From Promethearchaeota archaeon (GTDB lineage Archaea; Asgardarchaeota; Lokiarchaeia; Sigyniarchaeales; SOKP01): a stretch of 6,796 nt of DNA. The DNA lies in assembly GCA_019894815.1 (NCBI GenBank), contig JAGXNU010000116.1:1-6796 (forward strand), given 5' to 3'. Position numbers and translations under genes: made by a program. This document shows, in pieces, positions 1 through 5,808 of this stretch. How positions within the stretch are numbered: position 1 is the first letter of the stretch; every line of letters starts with the position of its first letter. The notes under the pieces are model-generated. The model saw nothing but the letters and a program-made list of their open reading frames with translations, was not told where the DNA came from and searched no databases.

Positions 1-6
1 CAATTC

Positions 7-16
7 TTATATAAAA
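7..16 (+). promoter_or_regulatory. candidate archaeal TATA box upstream of the first membrane gene
   Basis: The stretch TTATATAAAA resembles an archaeal TATA element. It is centred about 43 nt before the ATG at 55, so transcription would start near 36-40 and leave a short leader. Against it, the whole window is AT-rich, and the reading frame of the downstream gene stays open through this stretch to the left edge. It could therefore be coding sequence of a longer gene instead. Confidence 0.3.
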
Positions 17-54
17 ATATTAATTATAAGATCAATAAGAAGAGAAATAAAAGA

Positions 55-339
55 ATGATAGAAATAATTATTAGTGTTATTATCGCTATTTTTTTAGCAA
101 GCTTATATTTTTATTTAACACGAGAAATAAAAAATCACACGCACATTCTACTGATTTCAATGAGCTTACTTGTAATACTACTATTATTTAATTTACTACT
201 TAATGCACCTATAATTAATTTTATAGTTACATTTACAACATTTGTGATTCTTCTTCTTTTCGTTTTAGAGATAATTAAATCATCAAATTCTTTATTCAAT
301 GGTGAATCTATATTTCAAGAAGAAGAAACCAAGGGATAA
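55..339 (+). CDS. small three-helix membrane protein, NuoK/MrpC/HyfE-like (start uncertain)
   Basis: This is a 94-residue, very hydrophobic protein with three predicted membrane helices (about residues 2-22, 30-50 and 54-75) and a short acidic tail ending EEETKG. Size, helix count and position directly before a NuoL/M/N-like gene fit the NuoK/MrpC family, or the NuoK-like C-terminal half of HyfE, which precedes HyfF in hydrogenase-4 operons. In complex I, Mrp antiporters and membrane hydrogenases this subunit sits in the membrane and takes part in ion translocation. The conserved glutamates of NuoK helices 2 and 3 are not evident here; the corresponding positions look like Ser/Leu and Phe. 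No strong ribosome binding site precedes the ATG at 55. The frame is open to base 1 (18 more codons, Lys/Asn/Tyr-rich), so the gene may be the 3' end of a longer one. The stop lies 22 nt before the next start, suggesting an operon. Family assignment is inferred from topology and context rather than from a strong motif. Confidence 0.55.
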   Translation: MIEIIISVIIAIFLASLYFYLTREIKNHTHILLISMSLLVILLLFNLLLNAPIINFIVTFTTFVILLLFVLEIIKSSNSLFNGESIFQEEETKG

Positions 340-346
340 TTATCAT

Positions 347-355
347 AAAGGAGAG
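347..355 (+). promoter_or_regulatory. Shine-Dalgarno site that fixes the start of the large membrane protein
   Basis: The sequence AAAGGAGAG lies upstream of the ATG at 362, with 8 nt between the GGAG core and the start codon. This is the best ribosome binding site in the window. It decides in favour of the ATG at 362 over the in-frame ATG at 299, which lies inside the preceding gene and has no such site. Confidence 0.8.
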
Positions 356-361
356 TTAACC

Positions 362-1825
362 ATGCTAGCTATACTATTATTAATTGAAATCATCACCATC
401 TTAGTAAGTGGAATATCCATCTTTTTCATAATCGAACAGATGAAAAGAAAGAAAATCATATTTTGGATAATATCTTCTTCACTCATTATAAATACGTTTT
501 CCTTGTTTATAGCATTATTCATGAATTTACAATTTCACGAGTTTTATCTAATTATTGATGGAAATGTTCTACTTATTGTAGAATTTATACTGTTAGGAGG
601 CATGTTTTATGCCATAATATCCAAAAATAATGATAAAAAATCAATAAATATACCAATTCATGATGGAATTTCATTATTAATTTTAGCAGGAATTATAGGT
701 ATTGTCTCATCTTCGCATTTGTTAATTTTAATTTCATGGTTTGCTTTTGTACTTATTTTATTAGGCGTTAACCTTTTTTATGGGGAGATAACTATAGATT
801 TTAGAAATTGTATTCCATATTTTTTATCTATTGGAATTAGTCTGGTTGCACTCTATGTATTCAGTATCATTATTTTCCTTGATACCGGAACGATTTATAT
901 CATTGATATTATAAGTATTGGCGTATCTAGTGAATTAAATTTTATTTGTATCATTCTGATTACAATTGGGTTTGGCATACCATGCGGAATATTTCCTCTT
1001 GGAGTATTTCATTTAAAGAAAGTATTCCAAGATGGATCTTATTACAACCTACTATTTTATTTCATGATAAATTATTCGATAATTTTCAGTTTATTTAGAT
1101 CGTTTCAATTTTTTGAGTTTCTGCCTTTAGGATATGGATCAATTGTAACAATAATTTCAATCCTGGGTATTATTACTTTTTTCTATATTTTATTAAAAGA
1201 ATTATTCTTTTCTTTAGAAGAACAATCATTTTCTCTTAAAAGAATAATGGGGTATTCAATAACTGGAGATTTTAATAATATCTTAATGCTACTCTCGATC
1301 TCATTATTTATACCTGCTCATATAAGAGAGAAGTATTTAAATGGACTTTTTTTAATTTTTTCTTTATTTATTTTGGTCAAAATGTTAATTCTCATTACTT
1401 TACATCCAATTATCTTAACGTATGAAGATGATTCAGGAAAAGAAAAGGATAGGAGATATTCAAAATTATTAAAATACTTATTATATATTACAGGGGCAAT
1501 AGTCGCATTTCCTTTAAGTTATTATTCTTTTTGGATATTAAATGAAGTATTGAATGTTTCAGAGGTCCAATCCAATTCGGCGTTTACTTTTCTCATTGTA
1601 TTTATTATAGTTTTACACTTACTCTATAACACAATTTCTCTAATAACTATATCAACCATTAATCTTGAATCTTATAATAATAAAATTATTAAAACTGAAA
1701 AGAAAGAGTCAGATTTATCTGAAATAAGTTTTGAGAATAAAATTGTTATATATTTTACCTTAATTTTATGTTTATTAGTCAATTACTTATTTTTCTTAAA
1801 TATCTTTTCTTACGTGCTTCTTTAG
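362..1825 (+). CDS. NuoL/NuoM/NuoN-HyfF-MrpD family membrane protein lacking the usual proton-path residues
   Basis: The protein has 487 residues and about 14 membrane helices. This matches the antiporter-like subunits of complex I, Mrp antiporters and membrane-bound hydrogenases, which are about 450-600 residues long. Three landmarks support the family. At about residues 203-220 a GFGIP-FPLGVFHLKK stretch corresponds to the helix-7 'K-x-FP-H' segment. At 293-300 KRIMGYSI corresponds to the 'LKRLLAYSS' motif after helix 9. At 384-397 FPLSYYSF followed by WILNEVL corresponds to the 'GLP-GF-K-E' segment of helix 12. By-eye alignment shows the helix-5 Glu replaced (segment ISWFAF), the helix-7 Lys replaced by Pro207, the helix-8 Lys replaced by an uncharged residue (segment MINYSI), and the helix-12 Lys/Glu replaced by Leu393. 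These are the residues that carry protons in well-studied homologues. It lies 22 nt after the small membrane gene, so the two probably form one operon and one membrane module. The end is tail to tail with the GTPase gene. The family call is fairly sure; the specific complex and whether it pumps ions are not known. Confidence 0.75.
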   Translation: MLAILLLIEIITILVSGISIFFIIEQMKRKKIIFWIISSSLIINTFSLFIALFMNLQFHEFYLIIDGNVLLIVEFILLGGMFYAIISKNNDKKSINIPIHDGISLLILAGIIGIVSSSHLLILISWFAFVLILLGVNLFYGEITIDFRNCIPYFLSIGISLVALYVFSIIIFLDTGTIYIIDIISIGVSSELNFICIILITIGFGIPCGIFPLGVFHLKKVFQDGSYYNLLFYFMINYSIIFSLFRSFQFFEFLPLGYGSIVTIISILGIITFFYILLKELFFSLEEQSFSLKRIMGYSITGDFNNILMLLSISLFIPAHIREKYLNGLFLIFSLFILVKMLILITLHPIILTYEDDSGKEKDRRYSKLLKYLLYITGAIVAFPLSYYSFWILNEVLNVSEVQSNSAFTFLIVFIIVLHLLYNTISLITISTINLESYNNKIIKTEKKESDLSEISFENKIVIYFTLILCLLVNYLFFLNIFSYVLL

Positions 1826-1835
1826 ATTTAAATCT
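1824..1835. other. perfect 12-nt palindrome at a tail-to-tail gene junction
   Basis: AGATTTAAATCT spans the stop codons of the + strand membrane gene (stop 1823-1825) and the - strand GTPase gene (stop 1828-1830). It has no loop, so it is unlikely to be an intrinsic terminator. It may simply follow from two stop-codon contexts abutting in AT-rich DNA. Confidence 0.35.
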
Positions 1836-3375
1836 TAAGTTCGCTCTTTACGAATACATCAGCGACCGTTTCAAGATCTTCACTTGTGACGGAACGAGAT
1901 AATGCGCTCTGTAAATCGGTAATTAGTTGTTGACATAAATTGATGCTTAACGAACTTCCCTTTTGTTCAATAAATTTTTGTAATTCTAATGGGTAATCGA
2001 TATTGCTAATTGCTTTTTTGTCAGTTGATTTTTCAATTATGAAAGCTATATTCTCTTTTGGTTTATCTGGTTTAAATTCTTTTTGTTTTGGTTTAATTTT
2101 AATTTTAATATCATCTGGTGTTAAAAATTGAGTTTTCTTTTTATTGTCTTCTTTAGTAAATAGAGTGAGATCTTCAATTTTTGATGTTTCTTGACTGATA
2201 TCATTTTCTGTTTTTATTGGTGGGAAGATTTCAGGCGTAGTGGATCCTGTTACATCTCTTGATTGACTGGTAGGTAAACTTTTCACCATTGGTTTCTGAG
2301 AAAATGATATTCTTCCAGGTACTTTAAACTTCTGCTTGCTTTCTCGAATTTTTCTTAATTTAGTTTGTTCTTCTAGTTTTTTTTGTATTTCTTTTACTTT
2401 TTCTTTAAATGTTTGAATATAGCTCAGATCTTGATATTGATTACAGATTTTAATCAGTTCTTTATATTTTACTATTGATAGTACAAATTTTCCTTCTAAT
2501 TCTAACCTTTTTACTTGATTTATCATTTCTTGGAAATTTTTAGGTAAAGATTCTTTAAGTTTAAGTGTTTTCGATATAATCAAATCAAGTTGTTGTTTTA
2601 TGTCTGAATCAACTAATGATAATTCAAAAAAATCATCCATATCTAATTCATTCTTAATTAATTTCATATCAGAATCTTCTACCAGATCTCGCTTATTACC
2701 AATAATTAAAAATTTGGATAATTTTCCTTCTTGCTTTTGAAAGGTTTTAAAATGTTCTATCACTCTTAAATGGTAATTTGAGAGATCAAACAAGAGGATT
2801 ATGAGATCAGAGCCACTAATAAATTTGGACCATAGAAGTGAGAAATTATCTTTAAGTTGAAAATCCCATATATCAAAATTTAGGTCATCAATGCCATAAT
2901 TTGAAGATACAGCAAAATTCATTATTTCTTTAGTTTCACCTTTTTTAAGAATGTAGAATAGTTCTGTTTTCCCAGCATTTGTTGGTCCAATGATTGCTAC
3001 TTTAGAATGAAGTTCATGTTGTAAAGGTATCAGGTATTCATTAAAGCTTTCTTGATGAGATGTAGATTCCATAATCTCATTTGGTAACGAAAAAATTTCA
3101 TTGAATTTATCAATAGTCTTGAGTATTATAGGTTCAACTCTATTAAGTTGATCTACGAGATCAGTTACAAACATGAACAACACATCCTTACTGGCACGGT
3201 GGAATATTTGATAATTAGTAACGGGACGTTGAAAAGTTTTTCCCAGCATCGGCAAATCTAAATGAGATTGAATGATTTTTGTAACATTTGTTAATTCCTC
3301 GTCCCCAAGACCCATTGCATAAGAATGGTTAAAAATGCATACATTCTTATGAAATATATGAATTTGTCTTAACAT
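1828..3375 (-). CDS. longin-like domain fused to an Arf/SRbeta-like small GTPase with long C-terminal extension
   Basis: A 515-residue cytosolic protein with no signal peptide or membrane helix. Residues 1-97 have a longin/sigma-adaptin-like pattern: two short strands (QIHIFHK, VCIFNHSY), a helix (26-39), then DVLFMFVTDL followed by a long helix ending DKFNEIF. Residues 124-275 form a small GTPase. The P-loop is GPTNAGKT at 130-137, a WD pair is at 170-171, a hydrophobic strand LIILLFDLSN is at 191-200, and the guanine-specificity motif NKRD is at 227-230 in the context GNKRDL. The order and the WD pair resemble Arf and SRbeta. Switch II is unusual: the expected WDxxGQ reads WDFQLKD, and the G5 SAK motif is replaced by SLVD at 253-256. 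Residues 281-338 look like a helical hairpin (TPR- or MIT-like). A Lys/Pro/Ser-rich linker runs from about 345 to 457, and 458-513 is predicted helical. The start is supported because the longin strand begins at residue 4. GTP binding is likely; hydrolysis is less certain. A role in membrane-associated or protein-targeting processes is inference from the eukaryotic families. Confidence 0.8.
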   Translation of the reverse strand: MLRQIHIFHKNVCIFNHSYAMGLGDEELTNVTKIIQSHLDLPMLGKTFQRPVTNYQIFHRASKDVLFMFVTDLVDQLNRVEPIILKTIDKFNEIFSLPNEIMESTSHQESFNEYLIPLQHELHSKVAIIGPTNAGKTELFYILKKGETKEIMNFAVSSNYGIDDLNFDIWDFQLKDNFSLLWSKFISGSDLIILLFDLSNYHLRVIEHFKTFQKQEGKLSKFLIIGNKRDLVEDSDMKLIKNELDMDDFFELSLVDSDIKQQLDLIISKTLKLKESLPKNFQEMINQVKRLELEGKFVLSIVKYKELIKICNQYQDLSYIQTFKEKVKEIQKKLEEQTKLRKIRESKQKFKVPGRISFSQKPMVKSLPTSQSRDVTGSTTPEIFPPIKTENDISQETSKIEDLTLFTKEDNKKKTQFLTPDDIKIKIKPKQKEFKPDKPKENIAFIIEKSTDKKAISNIDYPLELQKFIEQKGSSLSINLCQQLITDLQSALSRSVTSEDLETVADVFVKSELKI

Positions 3376-3384
3376 GATCTTCAG

Positions 3385-3464
3385 TTATATGATAATTAAG
3401 GGATATCAAATATTCTATATAATCATATAAAAAACGCTTACTAATATATGTTAATATCATATAA
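3385..3464. repeat. three copies of ATCATATAA (one inverted) in the divergent promoter region
   Basis: The 9-mer ATCATATAA occurs on the + strand at 3422-3430 and 3456-3464, and inverted (TTATATGAT) at 3385-3393. The outer two are longer matches: TTAATATCATATAA at 3451-3464, and the reverse complement of 3385-3399, TTAATTATCATATAA, which differs by one inserted base. They form an imperfect inverted repeat with arms about 51 nt apart and the third copy between them. All lie within 90 nt upstream of the GTPase gene start. They may be operator sites, duplicated TATA-like elements, or chance in AT-rich DNA. Confidence 0.5.
3425..3433 (-). promoter_or_regulatory. candidate TATA box for the longin-GTPase gene
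   Basis: Read on the - strand this is TTTTTATAT. It lies about 50-58 nt before the ATG at 3375, which would place the transcription start near 3404 with a leader of about 28 nt. It overlaps one copy of the ATCATATAA repeat, so a repeat-binding factor could compete with TBP here. The AT-rich background makes the call weak. Confidence 0.35.
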
Positions 3465-3573
3465 GCCTAAAAGTTTTAGCATCAATTAAGGGTAACATCA
3501 GAATCATTCCATGCAGAAACCAAATATTAGCTATTAATTAATTGAAATGAAAGATTTTTTTTACCTTGAAATG

Positions 3574-3580
3574 TTTATAG
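3574..3580 (+). promoter_or_regulatory. candidate TATA box for the 3619 gene pair
   Basis: TTTATAG is centred about 42 nt before the ATG at 3619. With the usual archaeal spacing of about 25 nt, transcription would start near 3603, leaving a leader of about 16 nt without a Shine-Dalgarno motif. A very short leader would agree with leaderless-type initiation, common in archaea. Weak call because of base composition. Confidence 0.35.
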
Positions 3581-3618
3581 AATTAAATTCTGAACATTAA
3601 AATTTTCTGATCAATTTA

Positions 3619-4566
3619 ATGCCTTTAACATCAACTCACTTAAGGAACTTATTAAAGAATTCTCAGTTGGATAAGGAAATTGATGAACTTACTGTTTTAA
3701 TGGTTAAAAGGATAAAACAACTTTGCTTTGAAGAATGCCAAATTGATAGAATTGCTTGCACTCTCCAACCTCGATGTAGGCAGCGATGGCTATTAAAATT
3801 AAGATTACGAAACAAATTAACATTAGATGATCAGCCTAAATTTTGCTATTCGGTCCATAAAAATATAATATTTCGTGATTTTTTTAACAAAACAGTTGTT
3901 TATAAGCCAACTGATGCCTATTTATACACGATTGATTTCTTGGATGTTTTTTTCCATGGGGAATATCGAAAATTAAATCAATATTTCTCAAAAAAACAAT
4001 TTCGAGATTGTATTAAAATCTTTAAAGACAGAATCAATAATAGGGACGAGCATTTTCATTATTTATTGTCAGATAAAGAAAATTTCATGATATTCAAATT
4101 TGAAGAAAAAATTCATGTAATGTTTCTTAATGAAAATCATGTATTATGCAATGCCAATAGAGATAATATAACTAATGTAGAATTACTAAAAGGAATATGC
4201 GAATTATTTGCTCGACTCTACTTTCCAGAATTCAAATTAAAATTAGGAACTGATAATCGAATTGAAATTAAAAGCATAATCCCCGAAGATATATTACTAA
4301 AAGTGAACAAGCAACCACCTGAATCAAAAGATAACAATATTGATGATTATTTTTGGAATATTCTTTCAAGTGACCTTGATGCTTTAAGTCAACATTGTAA
4401 AGAAATTAATTTATATATAAACAAACAAAATGATTTAGTTATAAAAATTCACCTTGATGTGAATTCTAAAGATTTTGATGGTAAGATTTTACGATATAGA
4501 GATTTGCGATTAATTTTTAATATTATTTATCGGTTTTATAATGATTATTACATAATATGGGCATAA
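3619..4566 (+). CDS. conserved-looking hypothetical protein, 315 residues, no recognised family
   Basis: I do not recognise this protein. It looks soluble, with no membrane helix or signal peptide. The N-terminal 30 residues are probably helical. Residues 36-53 contain four cysteines (C36, C40, C47, C53) spaced C-x3-C-x6-C-x5-C, followed by a basic Arg-rich stretch, RQRWLLKLRLR, at 54-64. This could be a small metal site or a nucleic-acid-facing surface, but the spacing is not a standard zinc finger, and C76 lies further on. From about 155 to 220 an alternating hydrophobic pattern (MIFKFEEKIHVMFL, then FKLKLG and IEIKSI) suggests a beta-rich fold, with helix ELLKGICELFARLYF between. A similar strand-then-helix pattern appears at 263-315 (INLYI, LVIKIHLDV, then LRLIFNIIYRFY), so the protein may hold two related alpha/beta units. 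It is divergent from the longin-GTPase gene and 26 nt upstream of the HEAT/coil gene, with which it is probably co-transcribed. Confidence 0.75.
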   Translation: MPLTSTHLRNLLKNSQLDKEIDELTVLMVKRIKQLCFEECQIDRIACTLQPRCRQRWLLKLRLRNKLTLDDQPKFCYSVHKNIIFRDFFNKTVVYKPTDAYLYTIDFLDVFFHGEYRKLNQYFSKKQFRDCIKIFKDRINNRDEHFHYLLSDKENFMIFKFEEKIHVMFLNENHVLCNANRDNITNVELLKGICELFARLYFPEFKLKLGTDNRIEIKSIIPEDILLKVNKQPPESKDNNIDDYFWNILSSDLDALSQHCKEINLYINKQNDLVIKIHLDVNSKDFDGKILRYRDLRLIFNIIYRFYNDYYIIWA

Positions 4567-4577
4567 ATGATAAAAAG

Positions 4578-4583
4578 AAAGGA
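4578..4583 (+). promoter_or_regulatory. Shine-Dalgarno site for the HEAT/coil gene
   Basis: AAAGGA lies 9 nt before the ATG at 4593, in the 26-nt gap after the stop of the preceding gene. It supports this ATG and translation from a shared transcript. Confidence 0.7.
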
Positions 4584-4592
4584 TAGATCAAG

Positions 4593-5807
4593 ATGAGTGA
4601 AGATAAAGATAAAAAACAAGATCCAGAATTAACTAAAATTAAAGACTTCATCCGCGATGAAAGGTTTGATGATGTAGTTCAAATAATTGCATTGTATTTG
4701 GGTGATGCTACAGATGAAGATTATTTAGATCGTTTAGAAAACCTAATCGAGACAATACTAACTCAACATGGTGGTAGAACTGCTTTAAGATTTTTAATTG
4801 AGCAATTAATTATAGATTTACCATCATTATTAGAAAACCTATCAAAAAGAGACTCCGTCTTAAGATATTCATTTCTACTTTTATTAAAACCATCATGTGA
4901 AAATGAATGTAATTTATTCTTACCCTTCATTGAAGATTTAATAAATTCAGAAGATCCTAATATTCGTGAGGCCGCATTACAGTTGGTTATTTTCATGGCA
5001 GGAGGTGATAAAAGTATTGATGATGAGTCGCTTGTTAACTCAATTTCTAATAAGTTAACTGATGAAAAAGAATTTATTGTGGAGAAGGGTATTCAAACAC
5101 TTAAAGCAATCGGAAAATCTAACCCATCTTTAGTCACAAGGGTCCTAACTAATCAAGTAAAAGAAAATGCAGAGAATGAAGAATTAAAAAAAGGAGCAGA
5201 TTTAGTACTAAAAGCGATAGTCTCAGTCGATCAAATTGAAGGAATGGTTGAAGAAGAACTTACAGAATCAGAGATCATTGAAAAAGCAGAAGATGAAATT
5301 AGCGATAAAGAAATTGAATTAAAGAAGAAAGAAATCGAGCTGAAGAAAAAGAAACTTGAACTTGAAGAAAGGCTCATGGACGAAAAAGAAAAAAGTTTGA
5401 AATTTAAAGAAGAAATAATTGAGAGAGAAGTTGAGATTAGCCCTGACCGTGAGGATTTACCAAAAAAATTAAAAAAACAAATCAAGAAAATTGAAAATGA
5501 GATTTTTGATAAAAAAATTGAACTTAAAAAGAAAGACATTGAGATAAAAAAGAAGAAACTTGAAATTGAAATAAAAGAAAAAGAATTTGAAGAAATTTCT
5601 ATTCAAGAAAGAGAAAAGGCACTTAAAATAAAAGAAAAATTATTAGAAAAAGAATCTGAGTTATCTAATGTAGAAATTGAAATGCAACAGAAAAAAATTA
5701 AAGATAAGGAGAAGAAAATTAGAGAAACAGAATTAGAACGCGCTGAAGAAATTTTTAAAGAATTAGAAGCAGAAAATGAAGAAGAACGGAAAGAAGGATA
5801 TGAATAA
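4593..5807 (+). CDS. HEAT-like helical repeat protein with long charged coil
   Basis: A 404-residue soluble protein in two halves. Residues 10-210 are helical and contain HEAT/armadillo-like units. The clearest is at about 113-136, FIEDLINSEDPNIREAALQL, with the typical D-P-N-I-R-E-A-A pattern. Another is at about 149-175 (NKLTDEKEFIVEKGIQTLKA), with weaker helices at 64-100. Residues 215-400 are almost entirely Glu, Lys, Ile and Leu with few helix breakers, forming a coiled coil or single charged helix. A Pro-containing break at 284-290 (PDREDLP) divides it into two related halves. HEAT domains usually form curved binding surfaces and coils give reach or oligomerisation, so a scaffold or adaptor role is likely but inferred. 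No catalytic motif is visible. It follows the unknown 315-residue gene in the same probable operon. The stop is 1 nt from the stop of the convergent AbrB-like gene. The acidic/basic coil means sequence searches may give false matches to other coiled coils. Confidence 0.75.
   Translation: MSEDKDKKQDPELTKIKDFIRDERFDDVVQIIALYLGDATDEDYLDRLENLIETILTQHGGRTALRFLIEQLIIDLPSLLENLSKRDSVLRYSFLLLLKPSCENECNLFLPFIEDLINSEDPNIREAALQLVIFMAGGDKSIDDESLVNSISNKLTDEKEFIVEKGIQTLKAIGKSNPSLVTRVLTNQVKENAENEELKKGADLVLKAIVSVDQIEGMVEEELTESEIIEKAEDEISDKEIELKKKEIELKKKKLELEERLMDEKEKSLKFKEEIIEREVEISPDREDLPKKLKKQIKKIENEIFDKKIELKKKDIEIKKKKLEIEIKEKEFEEISIQEREKALKIKEKLLEKESELSNVEIEMQQKKIKDKEKKIRETELERAEEIFKELEAENEEERKEGYE
5304..5666 (+). 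repeat. internal duplication within the charged coil of the HEAT/coil gene
   Basis: Two related segments are visible at protein level: residues 238-283, beginning DKEIELKKKEIELKKKKLEL (5304-5441), and residues 306-358, beginning DKKIELKKKDIEIKKKKLEI (5508-5666). Both continue into a KEKSLKFKEE / REKALKIKEK stretch and end with EREVEIS / EKESELS. The second copy has about seven extra residues. Inside each copy there is a shorter seven-residue period, (E/D)IELKKK. The Pro-containing linker separates the copies. Confidence 0.7.
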
Positions 5808-5808
5808 A

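Noticed and set aside
299..361. In-frame upstream ATG at 299 that would lengthen the large membrane protein by 21 residues
   Set aside because: It overlaps the preceding gene by 41 nt, adds a Lys-rich non-membrane leader and has no ribosome binding site, whereas the ATG at 362 has a strong one.
3376..3618. Possible small RNA or tRNA in the divergent intergenic region
   Set aside because: No cloverleaf, GC-rich stem or conserved tRNA box was visible; the region is AT-rich promoter-like sequence.
4763..4996. Antisense open frame inside the HEAT region
   Set aside because: It lies wholly within a well-supported gene and shows no recognisable protein pattern.
5461..5479. Two runs of seven A within the coil coding sequence as a slippage or frameshift site
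   Set aside because: The frame stays intact on both sides and such runs are expected for Lys codons in AT-rich DNA.
5231..5539. Antisense open frame over the coil region, very rich in Ser and Phe
   Set aside because: It is the reverse reading of Glu/Lys-rich codons, which produces Ser/Phe runs, and has no independent support.
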